From contig CALGFL010000110.1 of the NCBI GenBank assembly GCA_937881145.1, forward strand, positions 1 through 5,408: a stretch of 5,408 nucleotides of DNA, written 5' to 3'. This DNA comes from an uncultured Bordetella sp. (lineage in GTDB: Bacteria > Pseudomonadota > Gammaproteobacteria > Burkholderiales > Burkholderiaceae_B). Below, in pieces: positions 1 to 5,408 of this stretch. Each line of letters begins with the position of its first letter. Positions within the stretch are counted from its first letter, which is position 1. The notes beneath the pieces were generated by a model that was not told the origin of the DNA, made no database searches, and was given only the letters and a program-made list of their open reading frames with translations. A program made the translations under genes and the position numbers.

Positions 1-834
1 CTGGCGCGTGGCCGTGGCGATGGACTCGCTGCCGCTGCGCACGGAAGACACCGTCTTGATCAGGCCCTGCTGCATCTTCGCGATGCCTTGCATCAACTGC
101 CCCATTTCATCGCGCGAACGCACGACGATGGCGCGGCGCAGGTCGCCCGCGGTGATCGCATCGAAGTGGTTGAGCGCTTCCTTGAGGGGGTTGCCTATGG
201 CCCGGCGCAGAACCAGGTACGAACCGAAGGCGGCCGCCAGGCCGGCCACGAGCGCGGCGATCGTCACCAGGCGCAGGATGCCGAACATCTTCTGCGCTTT
301 TTGATAGCTGCTGTCCGCCGTGTCGGCCTGGTACTTGCTCAGCGCACCGTCGGCTGTCGAAAGCGCGCTATAGGTGGTCTGCAGCTTGCCGGCCGTCTCG
401 GCGAGCGCGATCCGGTTGGTGTTGACGATGGCATCTTCGTATTCCTTCATGGCCGCCTTGTAGGCCACGCGCTTTTCCTTGACGGCGCTCGCGAGGTGGT
501 CTTCCTGCGCGTTGCGCGGCATCGCCAGGTAGGTGTTCCACCATTTCTCGGACTGGCCCATGAACATATGCGAGCGATCGACGATGGTATTCGCATCGGA
601 CGAGCCCATCACAAGCGTGGCGCGGTCCAGCGCCAGGCGCGCCCGCGTCGCGAAGATCTCGGCATTGCCGATGGCCGCGGCGTTCGGCATCTGCACGGTC
701 GCCGTATCGCGGAACGCATTGTTGGTCTGGCTCATGCCGATCAAGCCCAGCAGGCCCACCACGAGTAGCAGCGCGGCCAGAAATGCCATGGTCAACCCGA
801 TTCGCGCCTTGATGGAAATGCCACGTATCAACAT
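1..834 (-). CDS. Methyl-accepting chemotaxis protein, Tar-like (3'-truncated by window edge; N-terminal 278 residues)
   Basis: Second chemoreceptor; the frame is open to position 1, so the conserved signalling hairpin is off-window. Translation gives MLIRGISIKARIGLTMAF, a typical positively charged receptor start, then a first membrane helix at about 13-33. A periplasmic four-helix-bundle domain of the Tar/Tsr (TarH) type spans about 34-183. It contains ATRARLALDRA (62-72), where an arginine-rich helix resembles the amino-acid-binding helix of Tar-type receptors. A second membrane helix lies at about 186-208, followed by a HAMP domain at about 209-260 with the usual Pro (NPLKEA), DAITAGDL and DEMGQLM. 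The first turn of the adaptation helix begins after it. The ATG at 834 has only a modest GGGA ribosome binding site (844-841). A 260-base gap separates it from the REC-EAL gene, so it may be transcribed on its own. The ligand is unknown. Confidence 0.95.
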   Translation of the reverse strand, partial: MLIRGISIKARIGLTMAFLAALLLVVGLLGLIGMSQTNNAFRDTATVQMPNAAAIGNAEIFATRARLALDRATLVMGSSDANTIVDRSHMFMGQSEKWWNTYLAMPRNAQEDHLASAVKEKRVAYKAAMKEYEDAIVNTNRIALAETAGKLQTTYSALSTADGALSKYQADTADSSYQKAQKMFGILRLVTIAALVAGLAAAFGSYLVLRRAIGNPLKEALNHFDAITAGDLRRAIVVRSRDEMGQLMQGIAKMQQGLIKTVSSVRSGSESIATATRQ

Positions 835-871
835 ATTCGTTCCCGAAACACATCGCACAAGATAAGGGGGG

Positions 872-884
872 TTCGCAATGCGAA
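872..884. repeat. Short inverted repeat TTCGC-AAT-GCGAA
   Basis: Five-base arms around a three-base spacer, 38 bases upstream of the second receptor's ATG. It shares the core CAATGCG with the inverted repeat at 903-917, so the two form a loosely similar pair about 33 bases apart. No function can be assigned. Confidence 0.35.
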
Positions 885-902
885 GAGACGCGAACGACCC
901 GC

Positions 903-917
903 GGCGCACAATGCGCC
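903..917. repeat. Perfect short inverted repeat GGCGCA-CAA-TGCGCC
   Basis: Six-base arms flank a three-base loop, 69 bases upstream of the second receptor's ATG. It would fall inside the leader if the candidate promoter at 935-960 is used. There is no T-run after it on either strand. It could be a regulator-binding site, an mRNA hairpin, or chance in GC-rich DNA. Confidence 0.4.
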
Positions 918-934
918 AGGATCTATTTACGACG

Positions 935-960
935 CTATCCGCCGCGCTTGAATCCGTGTA
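935..960 (-). promoter_or_regulatory. Weak sigma-28 (FliA)-like promoter candidate for the second receptor
   Basis: On the minus strand TACA (960-957) is followed after 14 bases by GCGGATAG (942-935). The sigma-28 consensus is TAAA, 15 bases, GCCGATAA, so the -10 matches at 6 of 8 positions, the -35 at 3 of 4, and the spacing is one base short. A start near 928 would give a leader of about 94 bases. Receptor genes are often in the FliA regulon, which makes this reasonable but unproven. No better sigma-70 match was found in the gap. Confidence 0.25.
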
Positions 961-1049
961 AACACCAGTTTCCGATGTATCAGACAACTTACAGGCCTGG
1001 GTTCTGACAATTCACTTATTTTGACATTCCCGACGGTTCCTTTGCGGCA

Positions 1050-1063
1050 GGCCGGTCGCGGCC
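1050..1063 (-). terminator. Possible weak terminator hairpin after the REC-EAL gene
   Basis: GGCCG, a four-base loop and CGGCC form a five-base-pair GC stem 31 bases past the REC-EAL stop. No T-run follows on the minus strand, so this is not a standard intrinsic terminator. The surrounding sequence also contains GCGGC and GCCGC segments that could extend a larger structure. It may be only GC-rich folding, with transcription reading through into the second receptor. Confidence 0.2.
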
Positions 1064-1094
1064 AATGCGGCCCGCTCGTCGCCGCGTGCGATTC

Positions 1095-2321
1095 CTACAC
1101 CTGCTTGCCGCTGGCCGCGTTCCCGCGCTGGCGCATCCACGATTCCAGTTCCGCTCCCGGCATCGGCTTGGCGATCAGAAACCCTTGCGCATAGTCGCAG
1201 CCCAATTCGCGCAGCAAGGCCATATCCGCTTCGCTTTCGACGCCTTCGCCGATGGTTTCGGCATTGAGCCGATGTCCCATCTGGATCGAGCTTTCGAGCA
1301 CCGCTCGGCGATTCGTCCGGTGGCTTGCGCCATCGACGAATACCCGGTCGATCTTCAGGCGGGTAAATGGGCAGCTGGACAACTGCTGAGCCGACGAATA
1401 GCCCACGCCGTAATCGTCCATCGCCAGGCCGAAGCCCTTCAGGCGCAGGCGGACGAGGTTTGCCAGGCACTGCGCGAGATTGCTCATGACCATCGTCTCG
1501 GTGACTTCCCAGACGACCGATTCGGGCGCGATGTTGTATTCGGCGGCAAGCTGGAACAGCTGCTCGCAAAACGAAGCGTCGGCCAGGTTGTCGGCCGACA
1601 AGTTGATCGAGATCGAACCGAAGCCCTGGCCGCTTGCGTTCCATTGCGCCATTTGCCTGAATGCCTTGGCCACGATATCCAGCGTGAACGGGATCATCAG
1701 CGGCGAGCCTTCGATGCGCGGAATGAAATGCACGGGCAGCAGCACCCCGTGCACGGGATGCATCCAGCGTGCCAGCACTTCGATGTCGCAGACCACTCCG
1801 GTTTCGATCGAAACGATAGGTTGGTAATAGGGCATGAACTGCCCGGTCTCGACCGCCTGCTTCAGTTCATTGGCCAGCTCCAGCCGCACGGTGGGGGCGG
1901 CGCTGACCGGCTTTTCGTCGCATCGGCAAATCTTGCCCAGTAGCGCGATCAGATCCTCCTGGTGGATAGGCTTGGATACAGTGCCGATCAGGTGCAGGCC
2001 GTCGTTCTGTCGGCCGATCACCTCCACGACTTCCAGCATGCGTGGGTCGCGGGCGCTGACAACGATGACCGAACGCGCCAGGCGGCGTTCGGAAAGATGC
2101 CGGATCAATTCGATGCCGTCCATGACGGGCATGTCCAGATCGGTAATCACCAGATCGACGATATGTTCGCCGCGGGCGTTCAGAACCTCCAGTGCGGCGG
2201 CGCCGTTTGCCGCCTGGAGAACCGTTTCAAATCCGATATCCTGAAGCTGAGCGGCTACCGATTCGCGCTGCACCACACTGTCTTCGACCACCAGCACGAC
2301 TTGATTCTTCCCCATATCCAT
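1095..2321 (-). CDS. Two-domain response regulator: REC receiver plus EAL c-di-GMP phosphodiesterase
   Basis: Cytoplasmic regulator of 408 residues, predicted to hydrolyse cyclic di-GMP to pGpG under phosphorylation control. REC domain, about 6-130: acidic pair Glu13-Asp14, phosphoacceptor Asp61 in ITDLDMPVMDG, Ser89, and Lys117 in SKP. EAL domain, about 147-397: the signature is EVL (181-183) instead of EAL. The metal-binding and catalytic set appears complete: Glu181, Asn240 (INLS), Glu272 and Glu275 (WEVTET), Asp302-Asp303 (DDYGVGYSS), Lys323 (LKIDR), Glu359 (GEGVE) and Gln379 (QGFL). There is no GGDEF domain and no DNA-binding domain, so the layout resembles RocR of Pseudomonas aeruginosa and not VieA, which carries an HTH domain. 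The start at 2321 is supported by GGAG eight bases upstream. It lies 23 bases after cheR, which suggests an operon and an output controlled by the chemosensory kinase. Activity and kinase partner are inferred. Confidence 0.94.
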   Translation of the reverse strand: MDMGKNQVVLVVEDSVVQRESVAAQLQDIGFETVLQAANGAAALEVLNARGEHIVDLVITDLDMPVMDGIELIRHLSERRLARSVIVVSARDPRMLEVVEVIGRQNDGLHLIGTVSKPIHQEDLIALLGKICRCDEKPVSAAPTVRLELANELKQAVETGQFMPYYQPIVSIETGVVCDIEVLARWMHPVHGVLLPVHFIPRIEGSPLMIPFTLDIVAKAFRQMAQWNASGQGFGSISINLSADNLADASFCEQLFQLAAEYNIAPESVVWEVTETMVMSNLAQCLANLVRLRLKGFGLAMDDYGVGYSSAQQLSSCPFTRLKIDRVFVDGASHRTNRRAVLESSIQMGHRLNAETIGEGVESEADMALLRELGCDYAQGFLIAKPMPGAELESWMRQRGNAASGKQV

Positions 2322-2329
2322 TACATCTT

Positions 2330-2333
2330 CTCC
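2330..2333 (-). promoter_or_regulatory. Ribosome binding site of the REC-EAL gene
   Basis: GGAG sits eight bases upstream of the ATG at 2321 and fourteen bases from the second in-frame ATG at 2315. This supports the longer N-terminus, which begins Met-Asp-Met-Gly. Confidence 0.65.
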
Positions 2334-2344
2334 GCGTTGCCTTG

Positions 2345-3169
2345 CTATTGTCGTCTCTTGCGGTAAATCGAGGGGGCGACCGTCTCCACGGCATCGGTCA
2401 GTCCATGCAGGCTTTCCGAGTGCCCGACAAGCAAATACCCGCCCTGTTTCATCTGCCAGAGGATGCGTGCCACCACCTCGCGTTTGGTGTCTTCGCTGAA
2501 ATAGATCATCACATTGCGCAGAAAAACCACGTCGAACCTGCCGAGCGCGGCGGGCAGGGGCTGGTTCAGGTTGATTTGCATGAACTCGATGCGTTCACGC
2601 AATGCACGGTCGACCATCATCGAGCCGGTGTATTTGTCGGTGCCTTTCAAGCAAAAGCGGCGCCGATATTCCAGAGGAATATGGCTGGCCCGCTCGTCGG
2701 CATAAATGCCCCGGCGCGCGCGCTCGAGCATGCGCATGCTGATGTCCGAGCCGATCAGGTTCCAAGGCTCGTCGGCCAGCAGATCGGCCAGCACCATTGC
2801 AATACTATAGACCTCCTCGCCGCTCGAACTGGCGGCGCTCCAGATTCGAAAAGGCGCGGTTGCGCGTTCATCGCCCGAGCGCGGACGTGCGCTCAGCAAT
2901 TCGCGCAGCAGGGCAAAATGCCGGGCTTCCCGGAAGAAGTAGGTTTCGTTCGTGGTCAGCAAATCAACAGCGAGTTGGGCTTCGACCGGATTGCGGCCGC
3001 TTCGCAGCATGTCGTAGTAATCGCCGAACGAGTCGCACTGATGCGTCTGCACGCGCTTGGCCAGGCGGCCTCTGACCATGGGTTTTTTCGTGATCGACAG
3101 CATGATGCCGGCGGCTTCGAAGATGAAGCGCTGAAAGAGGGTGAATTCCTGGTCGCTCAGCGTGTGCAT
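2345..3169 (-). CDS. cheR: Chemotaxis protein methyltransferase CheR
   Basis: Transfers methyl groups from S-adenosylmethionine to glutamates in receptor methylation helices, for sensory adaptation. The 274 residues fit a stand-alone CheR. The all-helical N-terminal domain spans about 1-75 and leads into TTNETYFFRE (72-81). The SAM-binding domain follows: SAASSSGEEVYSIAM (111-125; the usual form is SAACSTGEEPYSIAM), GSDIS (140-144), the conserved NLN (200-202), FDVVFLRNVMIYF (212-224) and GGYLLVGHSESL (243-254). The beta subdomain inserted at about 165-198 is where some CheR proteins bind a receptor C-terminal pentapeptide. No TPR domain is present, so it is not a WspC-type protein. The ATG at 3169 is the only reasonable start, since the next in-frame Met falls inside the first domain. 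The 20 bases before it lack a purine-rich ribosome binding site, so translation may depend on coupling to cheW. Likely substrates are the two receptors encoded nearby. Confidence 0.96.
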   Translation of the reverse strand: MHTLSDQEFTLFQRFIFEAAGIMLSITKKPMVRGRLAKRVQTHQCDSFGDYYDMLRSGRNPVEAQLAVDLLTTNETYFFREARHFALLRELLSARPRSGDERATAPFRIWSAASSSGEEVYSIAMVLADLLADEPWNLIGSDISMRMLERARRGIYADERASHIPLEYRRRFCLKGTDKYTGSMMVDRALRERIEFMQINLNQPLPAALGRFDVVFLRNVMIYFSEDTKREVVARILWQMKQGGYLLVGHSESLHGLTDAVETVAPSIYRKRRQ

Positions 3170-3189
3170 GTCGTTCGCCGATGCGGGCT

Positions 3190-3753
3190 CTACGGCGTCG
3201 CGACTGTCCGCACCTGGGGCGAGCCAGGGGCGGACAGTTCCGCCAACGCACTGATTTCGTCGATCGACAGCACGCTATCGGCTTTGAGCAGGATCACGAA
3301 CTTTTCACCTGCCTTACCCATGCCCGCGATGAAATCGGCGCGAATATGAGTGCCCAGGCGTGGCGCAGGCTCGATGTCTTCAGGAGAGATACCGAGCACC
3401 GCGTTCACGGCATCGACCCTCATGCCGATCACCTGCAGCCCGTCGGGCTGTTCCATTTCGACGATCACGATGCAGGTGTATTTGGTGACGGGCGCGCTTT
3501 GCCGGCCAAAGCGCGTTGCCAGATCCATCACCGGCACTACCGAGCCGCGCAGATTGATCACGCCGCAAATGCAGGCCGGCATCAGCGGCACCTGGGTCAG
3601 AGTGCCGTATTCGATGATCTCCCTGACCGACATGATGCCGATGCCGAACGTTTCCCCGTTCAGCATGAAAGTCAGATATTGGGCGTGGTCGATGTCGGAC
3701 GCCTCGTCCGCTTCGTCCGCCTCTGCGTTGCGTCTGTCGGCTCGATCGCGCAT
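3190..3753 (-). CDS. cheW: Chemotaxis coupling protein CheW
   Basis: Cytoplasmic scaffold of 187 residues that bridges receptor tips to the P5 domain of CheA. A charged N-terminal extension (residues 1-22, with a repeated Glu-Ala-Asp pattern) precedes a single CheW domain at about 24-170. Recognisable landmarks are QYLTFMLNGETFGIGI, the VREIIEY segment at 43-49, and GVINLRGSVVPVMDL at 64-78, whose Arg69 matches the conserved receptor- and CheA-interface arginine of the family. The frame stays open upstream to an ATG at 3912, but that start would overlap the receptor tail. ATGs at 3756 and 3753 follow the receptor stop. GAGGG at 3762-3758 is 1 base from the first and 4 from the second, so 3753 is preferred. 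There is no response-regulator domain, so this is CheW and not CheV. The short spacing to the receptor and to cheR indicates co-transcription, probably with translational coupling. Confidence 0.95.
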   Translation of the reverse strand: MRDRADRRNAEADEADEASDIDHAQYLTFMLNGETFGIGIMSVREIIEYGTLTQVPLMPACICGVINLRGSVVPVMDLATRFGRQSAPVTKYTCIVIVEMEQPDGLQVIGMRVDAVNAVLGISPEDIEPAPRLGTHIRADFIAGMGKAGEKFVILLKADSVLSIDEISALAELSAPGSPQVRTVATP

Positions 3754-3757
3754 CATG

Positions 3758-3762
3758 CCCTC
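3758..3762 (-). promoter_or_regulatory. Ribosome binding site deciding the cheW start
   Basis: GAGGG overlaps the gap just after the receptor stop codon. It is only one base from the ATG at 3756 but four bases from the ATG at 3753, which favours the second. The closeness to the receptor stop suggests translational coupling. Confidence 0.6.
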
Positions 3763-3763
3763 G

Positions 3764-5408
3764 TCAATAGCGGGTGAAATATGCCTCATCGCCGGCATCG
3801 CGATGCGCGCCGTTGGTCTTGGGCGAGCCTTTGCCGGCCTTGGGCGCATATTCCTTGGCGGACTGGGCCGGGCGCGCGGCGGGGCCTCGCCCGATGCGTT
3901 CGGGGCGGACACGGCTGGTGCCGCCTTCGACCTTGAAGAAGCCGACGGTCTGCTGCAGCTGTTCGGCCTGACTGCTCATTTCCTCGGCCGTGGAAGCCAG
4001 CTCTTCCGAACTCGAGGCGTTCTGCTGAGTCGTCATGCTCAATTGACCGACCGCCGCGTTGATCTGGCCGACGCCCGACGACTGCTCCTCGGATGCCGAG
4101 GTGATTTCCTGCACCAGGTCGGAAGTGCGCTTGATATTGGGCACCATCTCGGTGAGCATGATACCGGCGCGCTCGGCCAGTTCGACGCTGTTCGTCGCTA
4201 CCTCGCCGATCTCCTGCGCGGCGACCTGGCTGCGCTCGGCCAGCTTGCGCACCTCGGCCGCCACCACGGCAAAGCCCTTGCCGTGTCCTCCCGCGCGCGC
4301 AGCTTCGATGGCCGCATTCAGCGCCAGCAGGTTGGTCTGATAGGCAATGTCGTCGATGATCACGATCTTGTTGGCGATCTGTTTCATCGCGGCCACCGTC
4401 GCCTTGACCGCCTCGCCGCCGCTCGACGCCTCCTGGGCCGCCTTCGAGGCCATCTCGTCGGTGACCTTGGCGTTCTCGGTGTTCTGGGCGATGGAGGCCG
4501 TCATCTGCTCGAGCGAAGCACTGGTTTCCTCCACGCTGGCGGCCTGCTCGCTCGCGGCCTGAGCAAGCGACTGGGCGGTCATGTTCACCTGCTCGGACGC
4601 GCTGGCGAGCGCTTCGGCGCTGCTCATCACTTCAGCGACTACCATCGACAGCTTGCCGACGGTGTTGTTGGCATAGTTCTTCAATTCCCCGAACGAACCG
4701 CGGTAATCCCCGTCGATGGTCTGGGTCAGATTGCCCTCGGACATCGAGCCCATCACGCGCACGACATCGTCGATGCTGCTGCCGATCGTGGCCACCAATT
4801 GATTGAGGCCGCTGCTCAATTCGTGCTGGAAGCCGTCCAGGCCGTCGAGATCGACCCGCTCGTCGAAGCGTCCCTCGTTGGCCGCCGTGACGACGCCGCG
4901 CTGGCCATCGATCACCTGCTTGAGCTTTTTCACCATTTGCTGCACCGAGCCGAGCAGGCTATGGGTGTCGCCTGGCCGCGTCCTGATGTCCATCGAGATG
5001 TCGCCGGCCGAAATCCGCTTCATGATATCGACGACATAATCCGGTTCGCCGCCCAGGTGGCGAATCAGGTTGATCGTGATCAGGAACGAGAGCACGACCG
5101 CCACGATTATCGCTCCGCTCGCGAGCGCGACCACCTCGTTGCGAGTCTGCGAGAAGGTTTCGTCGGCGCGCTTCACGGTGTCGCTCATGACATCGGCCTG
5201 AGCTTGCGCCACCGCGGACAATGCCTTCTCGAAATTCTTGCGCGCTTGCACAAACGTCGTCAGAAGATAATTGACTCCCTGCTTGGGATCCGCCTTGTAC
5301 TGGGCATAGAACGCCTCGTACATCGGGGTGAGCTCATTGCGGGTGGTCGCCACGTCCTTCATGGCCAGGGCATCGGCGGGCGTATCGATCTGCTTTGCGA
5401 GCTGGTCA
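3764..5408 (-). CDS. Methyl-accepting chemotaxis protein (5'-truncated by window edge; C-terminal 547 residues)
   Basis: Inner-membrane chemoreceptor that senses a ligand outside the cytoplasm and controls CheA through CheW. The frame is open to the right edge, so the true start is off-window; the Met at 5362 is internal. Counting from the first full codon (5407): residues 1 to about 95 are a helical sensor remnant, 96-115 a membrane segment, and about 116-260 a HAMP plus two further HAMP-like units (each with a helix, a glycine turn such as SAGDI, NEGRF or SEGNL, and a second helix). The signalling domain runs from about 255 to 492. Its hairpin tip at about 352-383 carries [15 protein letters not shown] and [18 protein letters not shown]. 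Methylation-helix sequence [15 protein letters not shown] lies near 287-301. A Gly/Pro/Ala/Lys/Arg-rich tail of about 50 residues ends in YFTRY, a plausible CheR-docking pentapeptide. The tip has Gly-Gly-His where Gly-Glu-His or Gly-Glu-Gln is usual. It is followed 10 bases later by cheW. The ligand cannot be inferred. Confidence 0.96.
   Translation of the reverse strand, partial: DQLAKQIDTPADALAMKDVATTRNELTPMYEAFYAQYKADPKQGVNYLLTTFVQARKNFEKALSAVAQAQADVMSDTVKRADETFSQTRNEVVALASGAIIVAVVLSFLITINLIRHLGGEPDYVVDIMKRISAGDISMDIRTRPGDTHSLLGSVQQMVKKLKQVIDGQRGVVTAANEGRFDERVDLDGLDGFQHELSSGLNQLVATIGSSIDDVVRVMGSMSEGNLTQTIDGDYRGSFGELKNYANNTVGKLSMVVAEVMSSAEALASASEQVNMTAQSLAQAASEQAASVEETSASLEQMTASIAQNTENAKVTDEMASKAAQEASSGGEAVKATVAAMKQIANKIVIIDDIAYQTNLLALNAAIEAARAGGHGKGFAVVAAEVRKLAERSQVAAQEIGEVATNSVELAERAGIMLTEMVPNIKRTSDLVQEITSASEEQSSGVGQINAAVGQLSMTTQQNASSSEELASTAEEMSSQAEQLQQTVGFFKVEGGTSRVRPERIGRGPAARPAQSAKEYAPKAGKGSPKTNGAHRDAGDEAYFTRY

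Larger units (their letters stand above)
835..1094 (-). other. Intergenic region upstream of the second receptor gene
   Basis: This is the only sizeable non-coding stretch (260 bases). It lies between the REC-EAL stop and the second receptor's ATG. No convincing small gene or RNA gene is visible on either strand. The part next to the REC-EAL stop is very GC-rich and can form hairpins. The middle (about 920-1025) is richer in A and T, as expected of a promoter region, and the part nearest the receptor holds two short inverted repeats. The heptamer CAATGCG occurs three times (plus-strand positions 876, 909 and 1063). The region probably carries the end of one transcript and the start of another, but neither boundary is clear-cut from sequence alone. 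Confidence 0.6.

Noticed and set aside
88..768. Plus-strand open frame of 226 codons opposite the second receptor
   Set aside because: The minus-strand frame here translates to a complete receptor N-terminus with two membrane helices and a HAMP; the plus frame is its shadow.
368..853. Minus-strand open frame of 161 codons overlapping the second receptor
   Set aside because: It is a different frame from the receptor and has no membrane helix or domain; the receptor frame from 834 to 1 is uninterrupted and recognisable.
902..920. Sigma-54-like GG-N10-GC element on the minus strand within CTGGCGCATTGTGCGCC
   Set aside because: The GG and GC spacing fits, but the conserved TT before GC is absent and the sequence is better explained as the perfect inverted repeat.
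1021..1026. TTGACA on the plus strand as a -35 element
   Set aside because: No acceptable -10 lies 16 to 18 bases downstream and there is no plus-strand gene to drive.
1012..1644. Minus-strand open frame of 210 codons overlapping the REC-EAL 3' end
   Set aside because: It is out of frame with the clearly conserved EAL domain and is Arg/Gly/Pro-rich without recognisable motifs.
2192..3349. Long plus-strand open frame of 385 codons opposite cheR
   Set aside because: It is antisense to cheR and the start of the REC-EAL gene, shows no recognisable domain, and has the low-complexity His/Gln/Arg composition expected of a shadow frame in high-GC DNA.
3695..3725. Short tandem repeat coding for Glu-Ala-Asp in the cheW N-terminus
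   Set aside because: Only about three imperfect 9-base units are present, within a charged linker; this is too little to call a phase-variable or functional repeat.
3754..3912. N-terminal extension of cheW to the ATG at 3912
   Set aside because: It would overlap about 50 codons of the receptor tail and adds Pro/Arg-rich sequence foreign to CheW; a ribosome binding site supports the start at 3753.

Overview
The window is a high-GC stretch of chromosome-like DNA in which every supported gene lies on the minus strand, so the genes are transcribed from position 5408 towards position 1. The layout and protein style (Tar-type receptor, CheW and CheR with Gram-negative signatures, strong third-position G/C bias) suggest a Gram-negative proteobacterium, most likely a beta-proteobacterium of the Burkholderiales type. 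That assignment is an impression from sequence style and was not tested by a search.

In transcription order the window holds five genes. First is the C-terminal 547 residues of a methyl-accepting chemotaxis protein (5408-3764), with its start off the right edge. Next come a CheW coupling protein (3753-3190), a CheR methyltransferase (3169-2345) and a two-domain response regulator with a REC receiver and an EAL c-di-GMP phosphodiesterase domain (2321-1095). A 260-base non-coding gap (1094-835) follows, and then the first 278 residues of a second methyl-accepting chemotaxis protein (834-1), cut by the left edge. The first four genes are separated by only 10, 20 and 23 bases and look like one operon. 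The second receptor may have its own promoter.

Read together, the operon encodes most of a chemosensory array: a receptor, the scaffold that links it to a CheA kinase, the enzyme that methylates it, and a receiver protein. The receiver carries an apparently intact c-di-GMP hydrolase rather than being a CheY. The simplest inference is that the receptor and an unseen CheA control phosphorylation of the REC domain and so adjust c-di-GMP. No CheA, CheB or CheY is present in the window, so this wiring is not proven.

The first receptor ends in a flexible tail and the aromatic pentapeptide YFTRY, which fits the pattern of CheR-tethering sequences and is encoded just upstream of cheR. Its signalling hairpin is one heptad shorter on each arm than that of E. 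coli Tsr, and it appears to carry three consecutive HAMP-like units. No RNA genes, mobile elements, CRISPR arrays or origins were seen. The plus-strand open frames are antisense shadows of these genes.
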